Positions 46,480-56,564 of a DNA stretch of 64,000 bases are shown piece by piece. The DNA is from Malania oleifera. Lineage: Eukaryota > Streptophyta > Magnoliopsida > Santalales > Ximeniaceae. The stretch is taken from positions 92,239,191 through 92,303,190 of the forward strand of contig NC_080423.1 of assembly GCF_029873635.1 (NCBI RefSeq). Reading direction: 5' to 3'. Both the position numbers and the translations under genes were made by a program. The notes under the pieces were generated by a model. That model was not told the DNA's origin and ran no database searches. It worked only from the letters and a program-made list of their open reading frames with translations. Every line of letters begins with the position of its first letter. Within the stretch, counting starts at the first letter, position 1.

Positions 46480-46972
46480 ATTGAGAATGTGCAATCGACG
46501 TAATTGTTTTTAAATAAGAATATAATTGTACAGTCACACACTGATGTAATATCTTCCTCCTTACTGAGGAGTGTCTCACCCCTAATCTTACAACCTTTGT
46601 TTTGGGGGTTACAAGAAATCAGTCCTAGTCTTCTAGAAAGACTTTGGAGTGTAGCGTCTGGTTAGCTAACGTAAGTTTTGTATGAGTTATAGGTTGTTTA
46701 GTCAGGATGGGTTTTCTTTTTGAGAATGTAATACAATTTATGTTTTACGTACAGATGGATGTAGAGAAGGAACAATCAGATACTCAGGTAGGTCTAGTAG
46801 AATCCATATGAATGTTTATGTTTTCCGCAATATATGTGAGTACAGATCATTGTTGAATACCCGTATGTCCCTATTTAAGGCGGGTAGTTACGTATGGTAG
46901 AAACTCAGGATTTGTACATGATATGTATGTATAGTAGCACTCTGGGGCCGTACTAAGGGCCGGGGTGTTACA
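44764..46972 (+). repeat. 3' LTR of element D (2209 bp)
   Basis: Starts TGTAGAGACCCG after the purine tract AAGGAGGGGA and ends CCGGGGTGTTACA. Layout: CGTCGACGA cluster (44831-45020), TATAAATA at 45048, CT-rich initiator, donor AAAAAG|GTAAGG at 45420, an AT run (46442-46473), conserved TTACTGAGGAGTGTCTCACC at 46561-46580. No clean TTTTTCAGG follows here. The next five bases are ATTAG, with no identifiable left partner because the 5' end is missing. Confidence 0.9.
46442..46473. repeat. (AT)n microsatellite in LTR D
   Basis: About 16 AT units. Confidence 0.9.
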
Positions 46973-47092
46973 ATTAGGGAGCTTGTGTGGAGATGGTACA
47001 AGGTGGCACTATAAGCTTAGGACAGAAAGGGTTTTTCATAAGAAAAAGGTGTTTAAGAAGGGTGGAGAAAAGGGAAGAAAAAAGGGGTTCAA

Positions 47093-47502
47093 TGTTGGGA
47101 ATTAACAACAAATTCCTGAAACCTGTGAGAAACAAAATAGAGAAAGAATACACGCCAAAGAAAAATCAATCACACGCACAAGACAATATTTACGTGGTTC
47201 GACAATTACCTACGTTCACGGAGTTGTAGGGATTTCACTATTATTAGGAAAAATACATAGAGTGTGGCGGTACAATACTCTCTCGCTCTCTCGCAAAGTG
47301 TGACCACTTACATTAATCACCCAAAAACAATCATTTTATATGCAACGCACATGGTTTCAAATGAGCTACAAAACGGGCCCAAAAAATTTTCGGATCAAGC
47401 CGCAACGCTCATGGACTAAGCCTTAGGATAGAAATTTCTCATTAATGAAAAGTTGGGTCATCATCCAGATTGAATGCAACTAGGCTCCACAAAAGCCCAA
47501 CA
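47093..47502. mobile_element. 410-bp LTR-like unit F
   Basis: Begins TGTTGGG and ends CCCAACA, a perfect 7-bp inverted terminus of LTR type, and is flanked by the 5-bp direct repeat TTCAA (47088-47092 and 47503-47507). The size and lack of internal sequence suggest a solo LTR of a copia-like or small non-autonomous (TRIM-like) element. The internal phrase ACGTGGTTCGACAATTACC resembles phrases common in plant LTRs of this kind. Orientation is not established. Confidence 0.85.
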
Positions 47503-47507
47503 TTCAA

Positions 47508-49984
47508 GGGGAAAGAAAAAAAGCGGGGAGGTCTGGGCAAGCATAGCAGGTAGGGGTCGCACCATTGGCAAAAAAGGCACTAGAAAATTTAGGCATAGAG
47601 AAATTGAATGCGAGGAAGACAATGACAACAAAATGAACGACATTGTTTTGACCCCTTATTGTAATTTTAAAATTTTAAAATACATTATTGTAAAGATGGC
47701 ATTTTGGGGATAGTGTATTGATGTTTAAAAATATATCCTCCTAAAACGATGTGGTTTAGTAGGTTCCCACACACCTATATGCGCGTGCATACATACAACC
47801 ACACAATATTTTTTTATTATTATATGCTTATTATTATAGTTATTTTTTAAAAACAATTGGTAAATCACCAAAATGACAAAAAATGCAAATGGGGTCCAAG
47901 AAAAATACTCAAAAAAAAAAAATCCAAAAAGACTAAACATATTAGGAAAAATTAAATTTTTTTTCAAAAGGTAGGTTTTTTTCTCAATTTTGTACAAATA
48001 GTTGGAAACCTCTTTAGATTGCTCCAAACCATTTTCGACTATACTAGATCACCTTTAGCCGCCAAGAATGGCTAAAAAAGTGTAAAAGTGACTAAAAAAA
48101 AAATGGCAGACTTGATAGGAGACAATTAGGAATTTTCTTGTCCCAATTCTTGATACAATGCCCAGGGTTAATCCGGACAGAATTTAGTATGAACATCTTA
48201 ATGGAAAAAAGGGATATTGTTTTACTTTACTAATTCAATAACATAATTACAACAATTTAAAATTCAAGACCTCCATAGATTTTAAGTTAACAACTTAATG
48301 ATCATATGTGCATTTTACCCATTGTAGGAGCTTTAGCTAATTGTTTGTTTGAACCTTTAAAAAAAAAATTATGAAGTCCTTCTCCTGGCATGAATGTATG
48401 AGGCCTCTTAGGACAAGTTAATGACAACATCCAATTGTCCCTAGAAACCACCAACCATCCCCATTATGTGCGAACATATAGAATGCTAACAAACCCAAAT
48501 AGATGAACCACATGGACTAAGCCACATATCACTATTTGTTAAAAATATTTGGTATGTACCTTAAAAAATACTTATTTGATGAGTTGTAGGTTTCATTTTA
48601 GGTAAACCACCCCACAATTCCATGTGTTGTTGCTTAGGGGTCAAAAAAAATTACCAAAAAATATGAAAACCAATCCAAAATATTTTGAGGAAATGAAGGG
48701 ACATCCAAAGCTCAGACAAGAGATGTTGAACCATAAAGTTTCGGCATCCACATGCGCTAGGCTACGATAATCAATCCCAATACTAAAGGGCAAGACAACA
48801 AGCTTGTTGAAATGGAAAATGTGTAACAATTTAATTATTAAACATGAAATTGTTGGCTAATTATTTTATAAAAATATATTGTTAATAAAAGCTATGTTGG
48901 CCCTACCAAATAAGCATATATTGGGTTTTATTAAGAAAAATGAGTTGTAGGTTTATAACAAAATTGACTAGCCGGTCAATCCATGAGCCCGAGCTCCATA
49001 CACGAGAGCACATGGCAAGGCATAGGAGCTTTTGAGATTTAACCTAACCATAATATTGGCCTATAAAAGCCTTAGTTGGCTTCTCAAAAAGGGGGTCCAG
49101 AAGATAAAAAAAGAAAGAGGAGGAGAATCAAGATTTGGAGATCGTGAAGATCAACAAAGTGAATAGAAGAATCGAAGAAGGCTAATAAATCATCTGTAGA
49201 GGATGATGTGACATATAGAAGTGGGATGAATAACCACGAAGATAATGGAAATGTGCCCAACGACTTACAGAAGGTCGATAGAATTGATGCATGAATCGGG
49301 TTACATAATTCATTGCAAAGACAAGCTTAAGATAAGGGAGTTTAACATACTATAAATCTTTAACACTAGCTTATAATCAAAGGGATCATGAAGTTGTATA
49401 CGCTTCTCAACCAAAGACCATTGTTTATGGATGTATCATCAAACATAATATAGTTGTAAAGATGGATATGAGAGTAATAAATTGAAAACATTTTAAAACA
49501 TAATGGTAAATTAGGAACATACAAACTTGTTCAAAAAGACAATTAAAGAAGCGTTTTTTTTTTTTGGCGTTTAGGAGAAAAAAATAAATTAGTCATGCAA
49601 TGAAATTAGTTTTTTTTTTTTAAAAAATATTGTACAATATACATGTTTTACAACTTTGTCTTTAGGAAATTATCTTAGAAAAAATGTAATTTTAAATTGT
49701 CAAAGAAACAAAAACTTGAGAAAATTTAATATAAATTTATAAAAACATTCAAAGAAAAAAAGAAACTTATAATTACAAAATTTTCTTACACTGCTCCAAT
49801 CAGGGCATATATCTTTAGAAACCTACAAAAATTAAAGAAATTGGATAATTTTTTATAAAAACAATTCCAAAACCAAAACCAAAAGTATATGCTAATTCAA
49901 ACTTGATCAAAATGTTCTAATCTTTTTCAACATTCAACCATTTTAATGCAATCTCCTCTTGAAACTAAAACAATGCAAATCACG
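47508..49984. other. AT-rich intergenic stretch, no gene seen
   Basis: No open frame with recognisable domains on either strand; the short open frames look incidental. A TATA-like CCTATAAAAGCC lies at about 49059-49070, followed by purine-rich sequence, and could be a remnant LTR promoter, but no boundaries were found. Several poly-T runs are present near 49553-49621. Confidence 0.6.
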
Positions 49985-50485
49985 TTAGGGGTGTGCAAAC
50001 AGTCGGTTCAGCCAAATTCAGTTAATTAACCGAATTAACCGAATTTTTTGATTAATACTAATCCTTAATCGAACCGATCGAATTAGTTGTTGTAACTGAA
50101 CCGTATCCAACCGAACCTTAATCGGATTTGATCGAATAAATTTAAAATTAATTATAAAATAAAATATGATTGTAAATTTTGTTTATATTTTACCAATTGC
50201 AGCTTAAAAGTTCATTGATAAAAGTGGCATTTTAAAATTAAACATTTAAGCTTTAATATATATCATATATTAATACTACTAATTTATATATAATTATTAA
50301 TTAATTAATAATTTGAGTAATTCGGTTAACCGAATTAAAAATTCTCCATACCCGAAATCAAAAATCGAATACCCAAAGTTATCCAAATCTCAAACCAAAC
50401 CGATCTAAATCTATATATTAACCAAACTAAATCGATCGAATTCGATCAATTAATTTGATTAAAGCCGAGTTATGTTTACCCCTAA
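49985..50485. mobile_element. MITE-like element, possibly hAT-derived
   Basis: Ends TTAGGGGTGTGCAAAC and, reverse-complemented, TTAGGGGTAAACATAAC, an imperfect terminal inverted repeat. The interior is AT-rich and full of small palindromes around AACCGAATTAACCGAATT. The TAGGGGTGTGCAAA terminus is common in plant hAT-type MITEs. The 8-bp flanks (AAATCACG, AAGATGAT) do not match, so the insertion is old or the boundary is off. Confidence 0.55.
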
Positions 50486-50658
50486 AAGATGATACTCCCT
50501 CCTTTCCGATCTTTATTGATTTTCAAATAATAAGCGAGGGAGATCAATGCACAGTAGCATAAAGTTTTATGCATCCGTTTGACACTGGGAGGGATGCTAC
50601 TGGTTGTAGACTAATTCTTGTGAAAATCAATATTAGTTATGTGAGCAGAGTAGGTTTG

Positions 50659-50799
50659 TGTTAGGAATTCTGGTGTGGAACCGTCGGCAGCAGCACCTCC
50701 CCATGCAACCTATGTTGACATTGAAGAATGACGGCCACCTGCTTTGCACGCTTTGCTGAAACAGCGGCCACCTTCTTTGAATTTTGCTCCCCCCCCCTC

Positions 50800-50858
<59 letters not shown>

Positions 50859-51150
50859 GGTTGTAGTGAGGCATATGTGTGAAGTTGTGAGGTGTGTTGC
50901 AGAGAGCATATGTGTGAGTGCTTGGAGCTGTGAGCTGTGTGAGTATTGTGTGTATTGCAGTGTGCAGAGAGAGTAGAGCAGAGGCTCCTCATTGTATTTT
51001 ATTTTCTCCCAGTTTATAGTGCAGTGGTGTGTGCTCCCATGGACGTAGGTCAGTTTGGACCGAACCACGTAAATTCAGTGTTCCATTGTGATTGTGTGTG
51101 CTTGTTTATTCTTCGTGTGCGATTGTTGCTCCAGGTATTATCCCCCAACA
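50659..51150 (+). repeat. 5' LTR of element G (492 bp)
   Basis: TGTTAGGAATTC to TTATCCCCCAACA. It differs from the 3' LTR mainly by a TA expansion at 50803-50855 exactly where the 3' LTR has its TATA box. Confidence 0.95.
50803..50855. repeat. (TA)26 microsatellite replacing the TATA box
   Basis: About 26 uninterrupted TA units between CCTCCTG and TGTGGGTTG. The 3' LTR has TATATAAG at this point (54043-54050). Confidence 0.95.
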
Positions 51151-51897
51151 TTTGGTATTAGAGATTGGTTGGAGTAAAATCGCCAAATCAAGAAAAATTT
51201 TGAATTTTTGAGCCCCTGTCCAGTAGCTCAAATTTTGATTTTGAGGCTGCCATCAAACTCCTCTCGCCGAGACAAAGCCAACGGCAGTAATCGGAGCTCA
51301 AACAGAGCTCGGATGAAGCCGCACGCGCCTACACGCGCCGCCAACGTCCAAAGGACGTTCCTATGCACACACAAGCACCTTCACGCGCCGACAGAGCTTC
51401 GACGCATCACTCCATGCGCGGCCACGCGCCAGAGAAAGTTCGGCGAGTGTTCGGAGGTTGAAGACACTGACGTCAGTGTCCACGTCAGCCAGATCCCCCA
51501 CGTCAGTGCCCCATCAGTGCCACGTGGCCCCAAGTAAGTAGGCGAGTCAGCGCCACGTCAGCAGGGGACCGTTGACAAGTCATCGCACACGTCAGCCCGG
51601 ACCCACGCCACGTCAGTGCCACGCCAGCAGTGGGCCCCATAGTGCCACGTCAGCAGTGGGTTCCACAGTGCCATGTCAGTAGTGGGTCCCCAATGCCACG
51701 TCAGCAGTGGACCCACATGCCACGTCAGCAGGGTTGACCATTTTGACCAAGTTTGGCTAAAAGTTTGACTTGGCTTTTCGAAGCCATTTTGGGTCCGTTT
51801 TTCGAGCAACTTAAGCCATTTCTAGGGTTTTCAACTATTTCGGATCCAACCGTGCTATCTGATTGAGCCAATTCCATCTCTAAATTAGTGAATCGAG

Positions 51898-53840
51898 ATG
51901 TCAAACGAAAAGGCTCTCACATCGAGATGTTTGACGGCACAAACTTTGGTTTTTAGAAAATGCAGATCGAGGATTTCTTGTTTGGTAAGGAGTTGCACTT
52001 ACCACTGATGGAGAAGCCAGAATCCATGAAGGAGAGCGAGTGGGAGTTGCTTGACCGAAAAGCCCTCGGAGTTGTAAGGATGGCGTTGGCAAAGTCTATT
52101 GCCTTCAACATCAAGCACTTGACAACCACCAAGTCCCTTATGAATGCGCTATCGAACATGTATGAGCATTCATCGGCCGCAAATAAGGTACATCTCATGA
52201 AAAGACTATTTACAATGAGCATGTCTGTAGGTGAGAGTTTCAGCAGACATTTGAATAATTTCAACGAATTGTCGGATCAACTCGCCTCGGTCGGGATTAC
52301 CTTTGACAGTGAGATCCGTGCCCTATTAATTCTCAGTCAGCTTCCTAAGAGTTGGAAAGGTATTGTAACTGCGATCAGTAGCTCTGCAGGAAAATCGAAG
52401 CTGAAATACGACGAAGTTATCAACATGATTTTGACAGAGGAGATCAGAATGCAGTCGAACAATGACTCCACTTCAAGCTTAGCTTTGAATGTGGAAAGCC
52501 GAGGAAAGGGAAGTAGGCATGGACGATCTAACAATTGTGGCAGATCCAGGACCAGGAGGTCCAAATCCAGAGATTCCAAAGGTACTCAGGACACAGGTTC
52601 TCAGAGCAGAAAAGTTATTGAGTGCTGGAATTGTGGAAAGACTGGTCATTACAAAAACCAGTGCAGGAGTCAGAAGAAAGAGACGAGGAAAAAGATAAAA
52701 GCAAATATTGCTTTCGAGAATGATGAAATGTTAATCTGCTCTTTTGAGAGCAAGCAGGAGTCTTGGGTCTTAGACTTCGGAGCCTCATATCATGCCACAT
52801 GCTACAAAGATTGCCTAGAGGAGTACACACCAGGTGATTTCGGTAAAGTGTACCTTGGCAACGATCAACCTTGCGACGTAATCGACAAAGGAGTTGTGAA
52901 GATCAAAATGAACGGGTCAGTATGGAAGCTGAAGGATGTCAGACATATTCCAGACCTGAGGAAGAATTTGATCTCAGTTGGTCAGCTGGCGGATGAGGGA
53001 TACACGACGAAATTCATCGGCGATGAATGGAAAGTCTTAAAGGGTGTATTAACAATTGCGCGAGGTAAGAAAAGCGGGACATTTTTTCTAACCTTCAATG
53101 CCTCCATGTCTATTTCAATTGTTGCAGGAAATGACGACAGCAACATTGGCACCAACGATTGGTCACATGAGCGAGAAGGAACTCAAGATGATGCACTCAA
53201 AGAAGAAATTGAGTGGTCAACAGTCAGTGCAGATTGACATGTGTGAGGATTGCATAGTCAGGAAACAGAAGAGGGTCAGTTTCCAGATAAACACCCGTGC
53301 CTCAAAGAAGTGTGTCAGGACACAACAGCAGAATGTCGAGAATCCTCAGGCGGAGGAACCAGTGGAGTAGATCGCCGCACCACCATCTCCTACTCCAGCA
53401 TCGGAGCTTAGGAGATCTACTCGGCTACATATACCAGACAGAAGGTATATAGATTGCTTACTTCCTACAGATGGAGGAGAGCCTGAATGCTGTGATGAAG
53501 CATGTCAGGCAGGAGATGCGGGCAAGTGGGAGCTTGCAATGAAGGACAAGATGAAGTTCCTCACCTCCAACAGAACGTGGAAGTTGCCCAAAGGCTTTCA
53601 CAACAAGTGGGTGTACAGAATTGAAGAGGAGATGACGGTTCCAGAAAGTACAAGCCTCAGTTGGTAGTCAAAGGCTTTGAGTAGAAGAAAGGGATTGACT
53701 ACACAGGCATTTTTACACCACTTGTGAAGATGACAGCTATCAGATTAGTCCGCAGAAATCTAGCTGACAAGAAGTTGGTGACTAGAGAGAAACTGAAGTT
53801 GTGCTCAACTTCAGTTGGTCTTCATGCTTGAAGACAGACA
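51898..53840 (+). pseudogene. Element G gag-protease with remnants of integrase and RT
   Basis: ATG at 51898 (MSNEKALTS) is frameshifted before EMFDGTNFGF, and TAG at 51955 replaces the expected TGG. The main open frame 51960-53237 (425 codons) follows. Gag runs to a CCHC knuckle CWNCGKTGHYKNQC at residues 222-235 (52623-52664). The protease active site is LDFGASYHATC (Asp at residue 272), with Phe where Ser is usual. Further on are NLISVGQLADEG and an eroded GAG-pre-integrase region (MCEDCIVRKQKRVSF near 53238-53283). The sequence then jumps to the RT N-terminus (RRSTRLHIPDRRYIDCLLP, KWELAMKDKMKFL, HNKWVYRIEEE) without the integrase DDE core. After about 53640 the RT is frameshifted and ends in unrelated remnants before the 3' LTR. 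Confidence 0.9.
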
Positions 53841-53900
53841 TGAGCACATCATTCGCCTATACACTGTTTGAGATGCAGCCTCCGTCTCCAAGTGGGAGAT

Positions 53901-54334
53901 TATTAGGAATTCTGGTGTGGAACCGTCGGCAGCAGCACCTCCCCATGCAGCCTATGTTGACATTGAAGAATGACGGCCACCTGCTCTGCAGGCTTTGCTG
54001 AAACAGCGACCACCTTCTTTGAATTTTGCTCCCCCCCTCCTGTATATAAGTGAGGCATATGTGTGAAGTTGTGAGGTGTGTTGTAGAGAGCATATGTGTG
54101 AGTGCTTGGAGCTGTGAGCTGCGTGAGTATTGTGTGTATTGCAGTGTGCAGAGAGATTAGAGCAGAGGCTCCTCCTTGTATTTTATTTTCTCCCAATTTA
54201 TAGTGCAGTGGTGTGTGCTCCCGTGGACGTAGATCAATTTAGACCGAACCACGTAAATCCAGTGTTCCATTGTGATTGTGTGTGCTTGTTTATTTTTCGT
54301 GTGCAATTGTTGCTCCATGTATTATCCCCCAACT
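53901..54334 (+). repeat. 3' LTR of element G (434 bp)
   Basis: Starts TATTAGGAATTC (second base changed from G) and ends CCCCCAACT. Retains the unexpanded TATA box. Confidence 0.95.
54043..54050 (+). promoter_or_regulatory. TATA box in 3' LTR of element G
   Basis: TATATAAG after CCCCCTCCTG, the likely ancestral state of the TA microsatellite in the 5' LTR. Confidence 0.75.
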
Positions 54335-54359
54335 GTTTGGGCTAGGATTGATTCAATTC

Positions 54360-55850
54360 ATTCTACGAGGGAAGGGGGGAGAAGGTGGAGATAACAGGTT
54401 AATCGTATCTATAAATATTAACAAATTAAACGTACAATTACACAGAGAGAAGGGATAGACAACAATTATTGTGGTCAAAATTTCCTCTTTTGGGCTTAGG
54501 ATCGGTTCAATTTCCTCGCTCCTCTCTCTCTCTCTCCACTTCCTCTGCGCAGGCCACCTTGCTTCTGCGTCGTCGCTATTGATCTTCGCTGTGCTGCGAG
54601 CTCAGGCGGTTGCAGAAAAGCCGATCTCCATCATAAGAATCGAGACTTTGAGGGTGAGTTCAGTGCCAACCACCGGGTCAGATCTGCGAAAGCTGACGCC
54701 TGCACTGCCATATTACATGATTTCGTATTCAGTGCATTGAAGGACACGTCCGACCGCAAATCTCGAGGCGATAAGTATCTGCATTTGCCTTTTCCTTTAC
54801 GTTTTTGTTGTCATCCACATAGGTACAGACTGCCCTCTCTCGCTCTCTCTCTCCGTCTCTCTCCTGCATTTCGTGATCGTCAGGGTTCTGTGTCGAAATT
54901 GTTTTTTTTTTTTGAATTTTGGGGGTTTTTGTGGACAACAGTGCGTTTGAAGCTTTGCTAGGGTCTTGCGAGACTGTGATTTCCCGGTACGTCCTTAATC
55001 TGTGTAATTTGTTTTTCTTTTATGAATTCCAGTTTTGGCTCTTCTGAGGATCCGTAATTGGTTGTTGGTCTGCGGAGCGACGAGAGGGTGTGCCCACATT
55101 CTGAAGCCGAATTGAGGTGTTTACGTTTTATGAATCCGTGAACTTTTGTCGCTCCGCGTAATAAATGGCCGCTTTTTTGATCCGTTTCTGCTGGTGCATT
55201 GTTTCATTCTGTCGTTTAAATTTTCTGTGGCTGAGGACATATTCGAATTAAAGGATTTGGAAGGATTTTATCTGCAACAATTTTTGTCTCCATGAGAGGA
55301 TGTCGTTTTGAATAAAATTGAACTCGGCGGTGGAACACTGGAATCATCTGTCCAATTTATTGTGATGCATAGTATGAAATGAGTTGATTGAGGTTTTTAG
55401 GGGCGATGAGTTGTTATGTATGGACGAAGGAAACTCAAATTCCCCATACTGTTGCCGTTTCCGTGTGAATGGGCAGCGGAAAAAGCTCTATGCAGGGAGC
55501 AGTTTTTATGCTCATAATCCGAGAGAGGGAGCAGTTTACTTATACTATTCTCCAATGTTTTCATTGGAGAATTATTTATGAGTTCCGGGGAGCCATTACT
55601 GTCATCATCCCTTCGGGCGTTGAATCCTTCAACTGTGGTGCATTGCCATTGGGTGAGAGTTGGTTCCTGCAGTTGCCTCTGCTCCAATACTTCTTTCTCT
55701 TCTTCCATTTTTGATGATACACAAAGTCACTTCCTTGAGGTGAACGAAGATGATGTCTCTGTTAGTGACGCTAGTTGGAAATCCCTTGAACAATCAGCTT
55801 CTCTTGCTTCCACAAAAGGGTTCCATTCAAAGGGGTAATTAAAGGCTAAT
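54360..55850 (+). other. Low-copy, gene-like sequence without a confident CDS
   Basis: Balanced composition, a CT-rich block (54518-54545) like a plant 5' leader, and donor-like sites such as GAGGGTGAGT near 54650. Open stretches lie at 54471-54740, 55384-55581 (MIEVFRGDELLCMDEG) and 55578-55838 (MSSGEPLLSSSLRALNPSTV, ending STKGFHSKG). The last has a gene-like look with acidic and serine-rich parts, but I recognise no family. It may be exons of an unidentified gene, or a degraded copy of one. Treat as unassigned. Confidence 0.3.
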
Positions 55851-56467
55851 CATATACCATCAGTAGAAGGTGTGTAGGGGGCGTTGATACCTTGGTCCCA
55901 ATACATTTCTCTCATATAATCGTACTCCCAAATCCTACTTTGGTTACGTTAAGCAGGACTATTACTTCATAACAAGTTTAACTTAAGAGACCAAAACTAG
56001 TAGAAAATAGGTGATATAACCACAATTAGGAAAACAAGAAGTTATTCTGTTGAACATGTTATGACTCATAATCTCACACATTGTTATTACTCACTTAGTC
56101 AGTTAGTTGTCATGTAGGTTGGGGCAGCCCTCCTCTAGGACGTATCAAAATTAGAAAAATGCCATTTGTTAAAATTGTTTATCTAATAATTTTGTGACCC
56201 ACACATGCAACCTTTTTTCTTATTAAATTCTGTGCTAAATAAATAAATAAAAATTTAAATTCTTTTTAAATTACTGATGATTTCCCAAAATTTCACTCCT
56301 CTGTATCCAACGCCAAACGCACTTTTGTCACCATTCTTTCACCTTCTTATCTCTTCTTTAACCTCTGCAGTTCACCCCCACTCACTTACATCCTCTGCAA
56401 CTTCTTCCTTTTGCAAACCCCTTCTAAATCCTTGTTGTCATAAGCCCCAACAGCATAAAAAAATCCA

Positions 56468-56564
56468 CCCCCCCCCCCCCCCCTCTAAATCTTAGTTGCC
56501 AAACCTCCCCCACCAACCAGTGGCGAATGCAGGACCTAAAATAAGAAAAGGGGGGGGGGGGGGG
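56468..56564. repeat. Poly-C and poly-G tracts flanking a TE-like end
   Basis: C16 at 56468-56483 and G15 at 56550-56564, with CAGTGGCGAATGCAGGACC (from 56518) between them. This opening resembles a CAGTGGCGGAGCCAGG-type terminus that recurs in plant genomes next to G-runs. A matching opposite end was not found. Confidence 0.5.

Larger units (their letters stand above)
36336..46972 (+). mobile_element. Gypsy chromovirus element D, 5' LTR missing
   Basis: Starts at the gag N-terminus (GGSSSEGASHEASNDSTSV) without a preceding LTR or primer site, and runs through gag, protease, RT, RNase H, integrase and chromodomain to a full 3' LTR (44764-46972). It is interrupted by a hAT element (38642-40269) and solo LTR 5 (40637-42731), across both of which the coding sequence resumes. 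It belongs to the same broad group as A-C but is a separate family by LTR sequence (TGTAGAGACCCG to CGGGGTGTTACA). Confidence 0.9.
50659..54334 (+). mobile_element. Ty1/copia element G with both LTRs, internally deleted
   Basis: 5' LTR 50659-51150 and 3' LTR 53901-54334, flanked by a perfect GTTTG duplication (50654-50658 and 54335-54339). The first 135 bp of the LTRs differ at about five positions by eye, the lowest divergence of any LTR pair here, so it is the youngest dateable insertion. Total length is about 3.7 kb against roughly 5 kb for intact copia elements. Gag and protease are nearly full, but the integrase core and most of RT are gone. The primer site TGGTATTAGAG (51153) and purine tract AAGTGGGAGA (53890-53899) are in place. 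Confidence 0.94.

Noticed and set aside
47474..47713. 79-codon basic open frame downstream of unit F
   Set aside because: It starts inside unit F and runs into flanking sequence with no domain; incidental.
50633..51068. Open frames with long Ile-Tyr runs on both strands
   Set aside because: They exist only because of the TA microsatellite in the 5' LTR of element G; the same holds for 59194-59570.
54737..54961. 74-codon plus-strand frame with a CT-rich middle
   Set aside because: Low complexity and a poly-T run account for it; nothing supports translation.
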